A stretch of DNA of 64,000 nucleotides, taken from contig DATAWP010000025.1 in NCBI GenBank assembly GCA_036267155.1, positions 123,096-187,095 of the forward strand, in the 5' to 3' direction. The notes under the pieces were generated by a model, which saw only the letters and a program-made list of their open reading frames with translations, searched no databases and was not told where the DNA came from. Below are positions 52,406 to 61,443 of the stretch, one piece after another. Made by a program: the position numbers and the translations under genes. Each line of letters opens with the position of its first letter. Position 1 is the first letter of the stretch. Source of the DNA: PALSA-1353 sp036267155. GTDB lineage: Bacteria; Planctomycetota; Phycisphaerae; Tepidisphaerales; Tepidisphaeraceae.

Positions 52406-53644
52406 ATGAATAACCGCCGGCTCGGCAAGCAAAAGCAAGTTCAGTTACTGGTCGTTCTCACCCTTCTGGCTTGGGCGACGCAGACGTTGCTGCATCAGTG
52501 GGGATACGGCCAGGAGGTTGCTCCCCCCGCGCCGAGCGACCAGCCCGCGCCAGCGCCATCCGATTTCACCGGCGACGAAAAATTCGTGCCGAGCGATTCG
52601 ATCGGCTCCCCAGCGGGGATTCTGGAGCTTCGGCAGGAAGCCTCGATTTCCGGGGCGGACGTGACGCTCAAGCAGGTCTGCCGCTGGTCCGATTCCGACG
52701 CGGCCGTCTTCACGCCCATCGCCGATCTCACGCTGGTTCACCTCACTGGCCAGGTCTCGTTCCGCACGATCACCATTGACGACATCCGTCAGACGCTGCA
52801 CGACTCCGGCGTCAATATCGCGATGATCAACTTTTCCGGCGCAACGAGTTGCAACGTCACTCGCAGCGACGCGCAGGTCAATCCGCAGCAGAGCCTTCAA
52901 CAATGGATAGACTCCCAGCAGCCCGCGGCTCCAAAGGCGGCGAATCGGCCGGCTCCGGTTCCCACCGCCGCCGCGCCCGATCCGACTTTCCATACGCTTC
53001 GTGAGCTGTTGGCCAGCGACCTCGCCCAGCGGCTGAACATCGACCCGGAGCAGTTGCAACTGACCTTCAGTCCGGAAAATGACAAGGTTCTTTCGCTGGC
53101 GGAGCCGATCTTCAAGTTCGATGTGCGTCCCTCGCGTGCCCGGGCGCTGGGCAATGTATCGTGGGACGTGACGGTTTTCGCCGGCCCCTCCAGCAAAAAG
53201 ATGACCATCCCCGCGGTTGCCCGGGCCTGGGAAAACCAACTCATCGTCGCTCGCCCCCTGGCGGCTCACCAGATTCTCGCCGCCACCGACTTCGCCTTGC
53301 ATCGCGCTCTGGTCGATTCCATTCCCGACCATCAGCCTCTGCGGATGGACCAATGCGTCGGCGAGCAGGCGGCGGAAGACCTGCGGCCCGGCGTCGTCAT
53401 GACGGCGATGCTCGTCGATCCCGTCCCGCTCGTTCGTTCCGGCCAACTCGTCACCGTCACCCTGACGCACGGCACCGTCCAACTTCGCTCGGTCGCCCGG
53501 GCGATGGAGCAGGGAACGCGCGGCCAAACCATCAGGGTCCGAAACGAAAACTCGCGTGATGTGCTCTATGTCGTCGTCACCGGTCCCCAGGAGGCGCGTT
53601 TCGACGAGCCCGCCACCTCCGACCTCGTTTCACAGGCGAACTGA
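52406..53644 (+). CDS. flgA: Flagellar P-ring assembly chaperone FlgA
   Basis: The 412-residue product is larger than usual FlgA. The N-terminus has an export segment (LLVVLTLLAWATQTLL). The C-terminal part holds the SAF-like domain: IVARPLAAHQILAATDFAL, DLRPGVVMTAMLVDPVPLVRSGQLVTVTL and RGQTIRVRNENSRDVLYVVVTGP. FlgA helps FlgI assemble into the P ring in the periplasm. The added N-terminal domain (about 40-200) is unassigned. Confidence 0.85.
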   Translation: MNNRRLGKQKQVQLLVVLTLLAWATQTLLHQWGYGQEVAPPAPSDQPAPAPSDFTGDEKFVPSDSIGSPAGILELRQEASISGADVTLKQVCRWSDSDAAVFTPIADLTLVHLTGQVSFRTITIDDIRQTLHDSGVNIAMINFSGATSCNVTRSDAQVNPQQSLQQWIDSQQPAAPKAANRPAPVPTAAAPDPTFHTLRELLASDLAQRLNIDPEQLQLTFSPENDKVLSLAEPIFKFDVRPSRARALGNVSWDVTVFAGPSSKKMTIPAVARAWENQLIVARPLAAHQILAATDFALHRALVDSIPDHQPLRMDQCVGEQAAEDLRPGVVMTAMLVDPVPLVRSGQLVTVTLTHGTVQLRSVARAMEQGTRGQTIRVRNENSRDVLYVVVTGPQEARFDEPATSDLVSQAN

Positions 53645-53658
53645 AGGAAACATCCTCT

Positions 53659-54474
53659 ATGCCAACAACGTTGCGAATGTTGATCGGACTGATTGCCGCC
53701 TTGGTGGTTTTAAGCGCGGCGTTGGCCGCTGCCGTCGCGCAGGTTGCGCCGGCGGGGGCTCCATCCGTTCCCGCGTATACCACCAATCCCGGCGCTGCGG
53801 GGCTGGAGCCCGTTTCCGAGCCTGTCCCCACGTTGCCGATCGGCGTGCTGGTGCAGCGAACCGGCGGATCGCTCTTGCGGGCGGAATCGGCCCGCCATCC
53901 CGAAAGCGGCTCCCTCACCACCGACACGGCCAGCTACTACAGCGTGCCCGAGCCCAAGCCCAAGCTTCTCCGCAAGCACGACCTCGTCTCCATCATCATT
54001 CGCGAAAACAGCCAGTTCGCCACCAACGGCAATACGACTTTGAAGCACGGCAACGATCTTGACGCCATTATCGACAGCTACCTGACTCTCGGACTGTCAG
54101 GGGGCCTGACTCTTGCGGAGCATTCACCCACCACGCCGCTGGAGCTTAAAACCAGTGGCCAGCGAGATTTCACGGGCACGGCCCAGGTTGAGCGCGATGA
54201 TACGTTCACTGGCCGCATTACCGCCGAGGTCCTCGACGTAAAACCCAACGGCACGCTGACTCTCCAGGCGACGGAGAACATCAAAACCGATGAGGAAGAA
54301 CAAAAGGTGACGCTCATCGGCACCTGCCGCGTTGAGGACATCTCCGCCGACAACTCGATCCTGAGCAATCAGCTCTATGACTTGTGCCTGAGCAAGCAGC
54401 ACAAAGGCGCGGCGAAGGACACCACGACGCGCGGCTTCATGACCCGATTATTGGACTCGATCAATCCATTCTGA
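53659..54474 (+). CDS. flgH: Flagellar L-ring protein FlgH
   Basis: The 271-residue product has an N-terminal export segment and the FlgH core KLLRKHDLVSIIIRENSQFATNGNTTLKHG, then RDFTGTAQVERDDTFTGRITAEVLDVKPNGTLTLQATENI. FlgH forms the L ring in the outer membrane. No standard lipobox cysteine is seen at the N-terminus, unlike enterobacterial FlgH. An L ring implies an outer membrane. Confidence 0.92.
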   Translation: MPTTLRMLIGLIAALVVLSAALAAAVAQVAPAGAPSVPAYTTNPGAAGLEPVSEPVPTLPIGVLVQRTGGSLLRAESARHPESGSLTTDTASYYSVPEPKPKLLRKHDLVSIIIRENSQFATNGNTTLKHGNDLDAIIDSYLTLGLSGGLTLAEHSPTTPLELKTSGQRDFTGTAQVERDDTFTGRITAEVLDVKPNGTLTLQATENIKTDEEEQKVTLIGTCRVEDISADNSILSNQLYDLCLSKQHKGAAKDTTTRGFMTRLLDSINPF

Positions 54475-54568
54475 CGATGGTTATCGGGCCGGCGCCGGGA
54501 TGTATCAGTGAGCGGCGGTGACTTCGGCGAGCTCAGTCGAGCCGCGCGGCACCGCGGGTATTTCTAAG

Positions 54569-55648
54569 ATGACGCGACTTCTGATCCCCTTTCTCATTCC
54601 GCTGCTCCTGATCGTCCTCGCGCCGATCCCCGCCCGCGCCGTCAAGGTCGCGGACATCACCCGCATCGGCGGCGAACGCACCAACATCCTCACCGGCTTG
54701 GGCCTGGTCTATGGCCTCAAAGGCACCGGCGACGGCGGCAGCTTCACCCCGGCCATCGCTCCCCTGCGTTCCATGCTGGCGAAATTCGGCGATCCCGTCA
54801 CCATGCAGCAATTGGGCAATGCCGCCAACGTCGCGGTTGTGATGGTCACCGCCACCGTTCCAGCCGCAGGGGCCCGGGACGGCGATCATCTGGATGTGCA
54901 CGTCTCCAGCGTCGGCGCCGCCGCCAGCCTGCACGGCGGGCGTTTGTTCGTCACTCCCATGCAGGGACCGTTGCCCGGCGGGCCGCTGCTGGCGCTGGCC
55001 GATGGGCCCGTGACGATCGAGGACCCCAGCACGCCGACCGTCGGCGTCATTCGCGCCGCCGCCGGTGGGGCGGTCATGGAAACCGACCTTCCCGCGCGCA
55101 TCATTGACGCCAGCGGCCGATTCTCGCTCATCCTTGACGAGTATTCCGCAAGCTGGGGAACCGCCAGCAGAATCGCCAAGATCATCAACGATTCCGAGTC
55201 CGTCAACGGCGAAACCCTCGCCACGGCCGTTGATGCCAAGAACATCATCGTCACCATTCCCATCAACGAGCGCGATCATCCGGACAGCTTCATCGCCAGA
55301 ATCCAGCAATTGCCGGTCCAGATGCTTTCCACCAAGGCTCGGGTCACGATCGATCAAAAGACCGGCACGATCATCATGACCGGCGACGTGGAGATCAGCC
55401 CCGTGGTGATCAGCCACAACGGCCTGTCGATCTCCACGATCATGCCGCCGCCGCAGCCTTCGCCGCGCAATCCAATGGTGACCGACCACCAGGCGATCGC
55501 TATCTCCACGACCGGCCAGGGAAACGGGAATTTGCAGGATCTCGTCGCGGCCATGGAACAACTCAAAGTTCCGGCACTGGATCGCATTCAGATCATCGAA
55601 GAACTCTACAAGACCGGCAAGCTGCACGCCGAGTTGATCGAAGAATAA
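54569..55648 (+). CDS. flgI: Flagellar P-ring protein FlgI
   Basis: The 359-residue protein has a signal peptide (to about 25, ARAVKVAD), then ITRIGGERTNILTGLGLVYGLKGTGDGG, the family opening, and EELYKTGKLHAELIEE at the end. FlgI forms the P ring in the peptidoglycan layer. Length is normal. The frame opens at 54518, but the ATG at 54569 starts the signal peptide. Confidence 0.95.
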   Translation: MTRLLIPFLIPLLLIVLAPIPARAVKVADITRIGGERTNILTGLGLVYGLKGTGDGGSFTPAIAPLRSMLAKFGDPVTMQQLGNAANVAVVMVTATVPAAGARDGDHLDVHVSSVGAAASLHGGRLFVTPMQGPLPGGPLLALADGPVTIEDPSTPTVGVIRAAAGGAVMETDLPARIIDASGRFSLILDEYSASWGTASRIAKIINDSESVNGETLATAVDAKNIIVTIPINERDHPDSFIARIQQLPVQMLSTKARVTIDQKTGTIIMTGDVEISPVVISHNGLSISTIMPPPQPSPRNPMVTDHQAIAISTTGQGNGNLQDLVAAMEQLKVPALDRIQIIEELYKTGKLHAELIEE

Positions 55649-55656
55649 GGAGCGCC

Positions 55657-56100
55657 ATGAATCTTTCCACAACCCCATTTCCATCCAACCGGCGCGGTGC
55701 GGGGCAGCACCTTCACGTGCTGGACCGAGGGCCGTTGTCGCGGCACGACAAGCTGGTCAAGCAAACCCGCAAATGGGTCGCCATGTCTTTTTTCGAACCG
55801 CTGCTCAAGCAGGTTCGGGAAGATCCGTTTCACAGCACCATGTTGGACGGCGGCGAGGCCGGCAAGGCGTTCGGTTCCATGTACGATGAGCGATTGGCTG
55901 AAAGCATGACCAGCGATGCGTCGGACTCGCTGGTCCATTCCATCGTCGATCGGATCGAGGCCAAGCAGGGGGGCAACGCCAGCCGGGTTGGACAACGCAT
56001 CAACTCCGAGCGCGAAGGCGCCGACCGATGGAAAGCCTTGCGTGCCAAGGGAAACAGCCATCTTTTCCACGGAGACAACCATGTCCCGCCATATATCTGA
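55657..56100 (+). CDS. flgJ: FlgJ-type rod-binding protein without muramidase domain
   Basis: The 147-residue protein has the rod-binding region: SFFEPLLKQVREDPFHSTMLDGGEAGKAFGSMYDERLAESMTS. It ends before any glucosaminidase domain, so a separate enzyme must open the peptidoglycan for the rod. It starts nine bases after flgI and is overlapped by flgN. Confidence 0.88.
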   Translation: MNLSTTPFPSNRRGAGQHLHVLDRGPLSRHDKLVKQTRKWVAMSFFEPLLKQVREDPFHSTMLDGGEAGKAFGSMYDERLAESMTSDASDSLVHSIVDRIEAKQGGNASRVGQRINSEREGADRWKALRAKGNSHLFHGDNHVPPYI

Positions 56101-56572
56101 TCTGCAGGCGATCCTCATGCAGTTGGCGGCCGAGCATCGCAAGCTGCTGGACCAGCTTGAGGCTCAACACGCGGCGATGAAAAAATTCGATCTGGTCGCC
56201 ATCGCGGATTGGATCACCCGCAGCGAAGCGACGCGGCTGCGCATCAACGACCTGGAAAGCCGCCGCCGCGCTGTGATGCGGCAAATCACCGCTGCCCTGA
56301 AGCTTCAGCAGGAGCCCCGTCTTACCCGGCTGGCCGAGCTTTTCCCGCCGCAGGCGCCCGGACTCATGAAAGTCCGCGAGGAACTGCGCGACCTCGCCGC
56401 GAAAATTTCCCGGCGATCGCAGGGCTCTTCCCGGTTGGCGTCGGCGGTGCTGGGGCATTTGAACAACGTCGTTCGCCTCCTCGCCGGCGCGGTCGAACGC
56501 GCGGGGCTTTACAACCGGCAGGGAATTCCGCGCGTCGTGTCGCGCGTCGGGTCCATGGACGCCGTCGGATAA
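56081..56572 (+). CDS. flgN: FlgN-like export chaperone
   Basis: The 163-residue product is almost all helical: LQAILMQLAAEHRKLLDQLEAQHAAMKKFDL at the start is the FlgN pattern, and a C-terminal amphipathic part carries LLAGAVERAGLYNRQG. FlgN binds FlgK and FlgL, the next two genes, to guide their export. The ATG overlaps flgJ by 20 bases and has GGAG upstream. Confidence 0.85.
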   Translation: MSRHISDLQAILMQLAAEHRKLLDQLEAQHAAMKKFDLVAIADWITRSEATRLRINDLESRRRAVMRQITAALKLQQEPRLTRLAELFPPQAPGLMKVREELRDLAAKISRRSQGSSRLASAVLGHLNNVVRLLAGAVERAGLYNRQGIPRVVSRVGSMDAVG

Positions 56573-56585
56573 TTCGAGCGAGCAA

Positions 56586-58286
56586 ATGTCTCTCAACGGA
56601 GCCCTCAACATCGGCGCAAGTGCACTGACAACGGCCCAGGCCGCGATGCAGGTCACCGGCAACAATATTTCCAATCTCGGAAACGCCAATTATTCCCGCG
56701 AAGTCGCCGACATCACCGACCTGCCCTCTACGGAGATTCAGCCCGGCGTTTACATGGGCACCGGCGTCGATCTGTCATCCATTCAGCGCCAGGTGGACGA
56801 GTCTCTCAACAGCCGGCTCAACTCCGCCATGAGCGACTATCAATCCGCCAATACCACGCAGACCTACAGCGGGCAGATCGAAACTATTTTCAACGCCCTC
56901 GGCAGCCAGAACCTCCAGACGCAGATGACCACTTTCACGAATGACTGGTCGCAGTTGGCCAATGATCCCACCAGCACTTCACAGCGTCAGGTCGTCATTC
57001 AGGATGGGCAGTCGCTCGCGCAGGATTTCAACAGCCTTGGCTCGCAGCTTGATTCGGTGCAGACCAGCATCGGCAGCCAGCTCAACTCGCTGGCCACCAA
57101 CGCGACCCAATTGGCGCAGCAGATCGCGACCCTGAATCAGCAGATCGCCACGAGCCAGGGCGCCGGTGGGGAGGACAACCAATTGCTCGATCAGCGCGAC
57201 GCGACCATCCAGCAACTCGCGCAACTGGTCAATGTCCAGACCGTCAATCAGGGCAACGGCACGGTGAATGTGTACATCGGTTCCGAGCCACTGGTGGTCG
57301 GAACGACCAGCGACGGCCTGACGGTTCAGCAGGGCGCGACATCCAGCGGGCAGCCGAGTTATTCGCTGGCCTTCACCTCCGACGGCGGGACGGTCCAGGC
57401 CACCAGCGGCCAACTCGGCGCAACCCTCACGGCCCAGACACAACTGAACACCGTTCAGCAGCAACTGAATTCACTTGCGGGGGGATTGATCTTCGGCCTG
57501 AACTCGATTTATTCCAGCGGCCAGGGTCTCAACGGATACACCACAGTCACTGGCACGAATCAGGTGCAGGACCCAACCGCCGTGCTGAACAGTTCCGCGG
57601 CCGGCCTGCCGTTCCAGCCCGTCAACGGCAGTTTTGTCGTCACCACGACGAACACCCAAACGGGTTTATCCAGCAGCACGCTCGTGCCGGTCAATCTCAC
57701 CGGCCAACCCACCGACACGACGTTGAACAGCCTTACCGCGAGCTTGAATGCGATCCCCACGGTCCAGGCCACGATCCAGGGCGGGAAGCTGACCATCGCT
57801 TCCACCGATCCGAATGTACAGATCAGTTTCAGCCAGGACAGCAGCCATGTTTTGGCGGCGCTGGGGATCAACACCTTTTTCCAGGGATCGGATGCTAATT
57901 CGATCGCGGTCAATTCGGTGGCGGCCTCGAATCCCAATTTGTTGGCCGCCGCCCAGAATGGCGATCCCGGCGACAACACCAACGCCCTGGCGATCGCCAA
58001 TTTTCCTTCGACCCTGCAATCGACCCTGGGCAACCAGAGTTGGACCGATTCCTACAACGCGATGATCGGCGGAATCGCCACGACTTCCGCCCAGGCGATC
58101 AGCGACACGCAATCGACGCAGGACATTCAGCAGACTTTGCAATCACAGCAGCAGTCGGTCAGCGGAGTGAACATCGACACGGAAACGGTGCACATGCTTC
58201 AGCAGCAGCGCAGTTACCAGGGCGCTGCCATGTTCATTTCCACGGTTAATCAAATGATGACGGCACTGATGCAGATAACGCTTTAA
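56586..58286 (+). CDS. flgK: Flagellar hook-associated protein 1 FlgK
   Basis: The 566-residue protein starts NIGASALTTAQAAMQVTGNNISNLGNANYSRE and ends VNIDTETVHMLQQQRSYQGAAMFISTVNQMMTALMQITL, as FlgK does. FlgK is the first hook-filament junction protein. Long low-complexity Gln/Ser/Thr-rich parts fill the middle. It starts 13 bases after flgN. Confidence 0.95.
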   Translation: MSLNGALNIGASALTTAQAAMQVTGNNISNLGNANYSREVADITDLPSTEIQPGVYMGTGVDLSSIQRQVDESLNSRLNSAMSDYQSANTTQTYSGQIETIFNALGSQNLQTQMTTFTNDWSQLANDPTSTSQRQVVIQDGQSLAQDFNSLGSQLDSVQTSIGSQLNSLATNATQLAQQIATLNQQIATSQGAGGEDNQLLDQRDATIQQLAQLVNVQTVNQGNGTVNVYIGSEPLVVGTTSDGLTVQQGATSSGQPSYSLAFTSDGGTVQATSGQLGATLTAQTQLNTVQQQLNSLAGGLIFGLNSIYSSGQGLNGYTTVTGTNQVQDPTAVLNSSAAGLPFQPVNGSFVVTTTNTQTGLSSSTLVPVNLTGQPTDTTLNSLTASLNAIPTVQATIQGGKLTIASTDPNVQISFSQDSSHVLAALGINTFFQGSDANSIAVNSVAASNPNLLAAAQNGDPGDNTNALAIANFPSTLQSTLGNQSWTDSYNAMIGGIATTSAQAISDTQSTQDIQQTLQSQQQSVSGVNIDTETVHMLQQQRSYQGAAMFISTVNQMMTALMQITL

Positions 58287-58294
58287 ACGGAAAA

Positions 58295-58318
58295 GCCACA
58301 GGATGGCAATCCTGTGGC
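58295..58318 (+). promoter_or_regulatory. Intercistronic hairpin between flgK and flgL
   Basis: GCCACAGGAT and ATCCTGTGGC form a perfect 10-base stem around the loop GGCA. No U-run follows, so termination is unlikely. It may stabilise mRNA ends or be a copy of a small palindromic repeat. Confidence 0.65.
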
Positions 58319-58336
58319 CAACCAGGATCAAGACTC

Positions 58337-60247
58337 ATGTCCGTACTTCCCATAGGTCTCTCGAACGTCAGCAGCCTGATGCAGGCGAACCTCGTCTCGC
58401 AAAACATCAACAGCGAGCAGGCGCAGCTTCTAAAGGTGGAGAACGAACTGTCCACCGGCCAGGCCATCAGTACCCCCAGCGACAATCCCTCGGCTGCCGC
58501 GATGATCATGCAGCTTCAGCAAACCCTCAACACTCAGCAGACCTACAACGACACGATCAACACTGCCAGCGCCCAGCTTTCCGAGACCGACACAGGCCTC
58601 GGCAACCTCACGACGCTGCTGCAACAAGCGCAACAGATCGCCTCCGCCGATGTCGGCTCCGACGTTACCGAGACTCAACGCCAAAGCGACGTCGCCGTGG
58701 TTCAAAGTCTCTACAACCAGGCCTTATCCATCGCCAACCAGCAGTACAACGGTCAATATCTGTTCGGCGGGGCCACGGGGGATTCAGCACCCTTCGTCGA
58801 ATCCAACGGCGTCGTCCAATTCGTGGGCAGCTCGCAAACTCTGGAAAATGAGGTCGATGACGGTATCTCCGTCTCCTTCCAGGCCAACGGCGCCCAGGTA
58901 TTTGGATCGCTCTCATCGGGCGTCACCGGTTCGGCGGACATCACCCCGTCCTTGACGGCGCAAACACGCCTTTCCGATGTCGGCGGCGCCGGCAGCGACG
59001 GCATCGAGCCCGGCTCCATCCAACTCAGCAACGGAACCGTCACCAAAACCGTCGATTTTTCCTCGGCCTCCAGCATCGGCGATGTCGTGAACCTCATCAA
59101 CCAGGCGGGCGTCGGCGGTATCACCGCGTCCATCACCGGCCAGGGGCTGACCCTGACCGGAGCGCTCACCGATAACATCACCGTCACCGGCACCACGGCC
59201 CAGGATCTGGGCATCGCCACCGCTTCCGGCGGCGAAGGGGCGGGCAATCCCGACGTCGGCAGCTCGCTCAACCCGCGCGTCACACTGCTCACGCCCTTGT
59301 CCACGCTGGACAACGGCAGCGGAATCGACAATTCCGGCCTGACCATCACCAACGGCCAGCTCAGCAAAACAATCACCTGGTCGCCAACCGGCACCGTGCA
59401 GGACATGCTCAACGCGATCAACGGCGCGGGCCTGGGCGTGCAGGCGGAAATCAATTCGGCCGGCACCGGCATCAACATTCTCAATGCCTCGCAGGGAACG
59501 AGCCTGAGCGTCGGCGAAAACGGTGGGCAAACCGCGGCCGACCTCGGCCTGCAAACCCTTTCGCTATCCACGCCGTTGTCTCAATTGAACAACGGGCAGG
59601 GCGTTCAAACCGCCGGCGGAGCCACGCCCGACTTCCAGATCACCGCACGGGACGGATCGACTTTCCAGATTTCCGTCAGCTCGGCCACGACGGTTGCGGA
59701 TGTGATCAACGAAATCAACGCCGCCACCGGCGGGAAAGTGACCGCATCGCTCGCCACCACCGGCAGCGGGATCGTCCTGACCGATTCCAGCGGCGGCGCC
59801 GGCACCCTCAGCGTAACGCCGCTGAATGCGTCCGACGCCGCCAACGAGCTTGGGCTCAACGTGACGGCATCCGGCAACACGCTCACCGGCGCCGACGTTG
59901 GGGCGCCCACGTCCAATGGAGTATTCGGCGACTTGCAAGCTCTGATGAACGGATTGCAATCCGGCGACCAGGATGCCATCACCGCCGCCGGCGGCAACAT
60001 TCAGAACGATACCAACACCGTCATCGCGGTGCGCGGGCAGACGGGCGCGGTCGAGCAGGAATTGACCAGACAGCAGACCGACCTGCAAGAGCAGGGCACG
60101 GCAACGCAATCGCTGCTTTCGCAACTCCAGGACGTGGATATGACGACGGCGGTGACGCAGTTCCAAACGCTGCAAACGGCGCTGCAGGCGAGTTACGAGA
60201 CGGCGGCGGACACGCTGCAGACTTCGCTGCTGAATTTTCTGATATGA
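58337..60247 (+). CDS. flgL: Flagellar hook-associated protein 3 FlgL, enlarged
   Basis: The 636-residue protein has flagellin-like ends: QANLVSQNINSEQAQLLKVENELSTGQAISTPSDNPSAAAMIMQLQ at the start and QDVDMTTAVTQFQTLQTALQASYETAADTLQTSLLNFLI at the end. The middle has three FlagIN-type repeats (about 225-285, 330-390 and 430-500), such as TTVADVINEINAATGGKVTASL. FlgL is usually about 300 residues; the extra repeats enlarge the exposed domain. It forms the second junction ring below the filament. Confidence 0.9.
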   Translation: MSVLPIGLSNVSSLMQANLVSQNINSEQAQLLKVENELSTGQAISTPSDNPSAAAMIMQLQQTLNTQQTYNDTINTASAQLSETDTGLGNLTTLLQQAQQIASADVGSDVTETQRQSDVAVVQSLYNQALSIANQQYNGQYLFGGATGDSAPFVESNGVVQFVGSSQTLENEVDDGISVSFQANGAQVFGSLSSGVTGSADITPSLTAQTRLSDVGGAGSDGIEPGSIQLSNGTVTKTVDFSSASSIGDVVNLINQAGVGGITASITGQGLTLTGALTDNITVTGTTAQDLGIATASGGEGAGNPDVGSSLNPRVTLLTPLSTLDNGSGIDNSGLTITNGQLSKTITWSPTGTVQDMLNAINGAGLGVQAEINSAGTGINILNASQGTSLSVGENGGQTAADLGLQTLSLSTPLSQLNNGQGVQTAGGATPDFQITARDGSTFQISVSSATTVADVINEINAATGGKVTASLATTGSGIVLTDSSGGAGTLSVTPLNASDAANELGLNVTASGNTLTGADVGAPTSNGVFGDLQALMNGLQSGDQDAITAAGGNIQNDTNTVIAVRGQTGAVEQELTRQQTDLQEQGTATQSLLSQLQDVDMTTAVTQFQTLQTALQASYETAADTLQTSLLNFLI

Positions 60248-60255
60248 GGCCGGCG

Positions 60256-60270
60256 TGGCACGCCGATTGC
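60256..60270 (+). promoter_or_regulatory. Sigma-54 promoter upstream of fliW-csrA-flagellin
   Basis: TGGCACGCCGATTGC has the complete -24 element TGGCACG, the correct 10-base GG to GC spacing and the -12 element TTGC. It lies nine bases after the flgL stop and would start transcription near 60282, giving a leader of about 320 bases before fliW. Confidence 0.75.
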
Positions 60271-60371
60271 CTGTCAGTTGATGCAGCGTAGATTGCGATT
60301 GATAAATAAGCAATCAATCGCAAGGAGGCGCAGAAAAGTCTGCCGGGAGCGGCGGAAATCGCCGAACGCCT

Positions 60372-60394
60372 GCCGCCGAGGATCGGACGGCGGC
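60372..60394 (+). promoter_or_regulatory. GGA-loop hairpin in the fliW leader
   Basis: GCCGCCG and CGGCGGC pair over seven bases around the loop AGGATCGGA, which exposes two GGA motifs, one in AGGAT as in the CsrA consensus. It is a candidate CsrA binding site controlling fliW or csrA translation. Confidence 0.5.
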
Positions 60395-60603
60395 GAATGG
60401 GCAAACCGCGGTGGAAGCCGCGGCAAGCCATGCCGGATCGCGGGTTGCGGTCCGGTGCTGAAACGCGACCGGCTGGAGCCGGCTGCGAGGCCGTGGCGGA
60501 CGCCGCGGCACACGCGGATCGGCATGACGCCGCCGCAAAACTTTCGCCTCCACCGCATCGGGCTTTTCCCCGGATGCGGAGCGGCGGCGAGATTGGAGCT
60601 CAG

Positions 60604-61053
60604 ATGGAGATCAGAACTTCTCGTTTCGGCGTGATCACGGTCGATGAGGATCGACTCATGAACTTCCCTCGCGGGTTGCTCGGGTTTCCCAATTACACCC
60701 GCTTTGCGCTGATTCAAACCGGCAACGGAAATTATTTCTTCTGGCTGCAAAGCGTCGACGAACCCGCCGTCGCCTTCGTCGTCACCGATCCGAACACGTT
60801 CTTCAAGGATTACGATGTTCCCCTTCGGACCGAGACGTACGAGGACCTCGCCTTTACCGACATCAAGTTCGCGCAGATCCTGGTGATTTGCAACAAAGTC
60901 GGCGACTGGCTCACGGGCAACCTTCTGGGCCCGATCGTCCTCAACGGCGAGAACCGCATGGCGCAGCAGGTCGTGCTGACCGAAAAGAAATGGACGACCC
61001 GCCAGCCGCTGCTGAGGCTTACGTCCGAAGTTCCGCTGGCGAAGTCGGCGTAA
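60604..61053 (+). CDS. fliW: Flagellar assembly factor FliW
   Basis: The 149-residue protein matches FliW: FGVITVDEDRLMNFPRGLLGFPNYTRFAL near the N-terminus, FWLQSVDEPAVAFVVTDPNTFF, and LGPIVLNGENRMAQQVVL. FliW binds CsrA and flagellin; free flagellin releases CsrA from FliW so that CsrA blocks further flagellin translation. GGAG lies nine bases before the ATG. csrA follows 97 bases later. Confidence 0.95.
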   Translation: MEIRTSRFGVITVDEDRLMNFPRGLLGFPNYTRFALIQTGNGNYFFWLQSVDEPAVAFVVTDPNTFFKDYDVPLRTETYEDLAFTDIKFAQILVICNKVGDWLTGNLLGPIVLNGENRMAQQVVLTEKKWTTRQPLLRLTSEVPLAKSA

Positions 61054-61150
61054 ACCGCCGGCTCCAGTGCGGGAAGTGGCAGTTGAGGGAAGGGTCGAAG
61101 CGCCCCGGGACAGGGATGTCACGGGCAAAAGAGCAGGAAGGAGCCTGAAC

Positions 61151-61399
61151 ATGCTGGTGCTGTCCCGTCAGCGCGATGAGACGATCATGATCGGTGACAA
61201 CATTGAAGTCACCGTGGTCGACATCCGCGGCGACAAAGTCCGACTGGGAATCAACGCCCCGAAGGAAATCAGTGTTCATCGCAAGGAAGTCTACGATGCC
61301 ATCCGTCGCGAAAACAAAGCCGCGGCCCAGGTTAAACCCGAGGATCTTTCGGGATTCGGAAAGATCGATTCCAAGCAAGATAGAGAACCCAAGAAGTAG
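61151..61399 (+). CDS. csrA: Translational regulator CsrA
   Basis: The 82-residue protein begins MLVLSRQRDETIMIGDNIEVTVVDIRGDKVRLGINAPKEISVHRKEVYDAI, a full CsrA with its RNA-binding Arg44-region strand. The C-terminal ~30 residues form a tail longer than in E. coli (61 residues), as in FliW-regulated CsrA proteins. AAGGAG precedes the ATG. It binds GGA-containing mRNA leaders; the flagellin gene 44 bases downstream is its expected target. Confidence 0.95.
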   Translation: MLVLSRQRDETIMIGDNIEVTVVDIRGDKVRLGINAPKEISVHRKEVYDAIRRENKAAAQVKPEDLSGFGKIDSKQDREPKK

Positions 61400-61443
61400 G
61401 AAACTCTAGCCCCTTTTGCCATTAACAGTCATGGAGGATTGAT

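Larger units (their letters stand above)
60248..60603 (+). other. Leader region of the fliW-csrA-flagellin operon
   Basis: No convincing gene lies here. It begins with a sigma-54 promoter and contains an AAGGAGG near 60322 that has no matching start, a CGGCG-GAAAT-CGCCG hairpin and the hairpin at 60372-60394. Many GGA triplets follow. A regulatory 5' leader of about 320 bases is the simplest reading. Confidence 0.5.

Noticed and set aside
60278..60634. A 118-codon frame in the fliW leader
   Set aside because: Arg-rich, no ribosome site at its start, overlaps fliW in another frame and shows no family resemblance.
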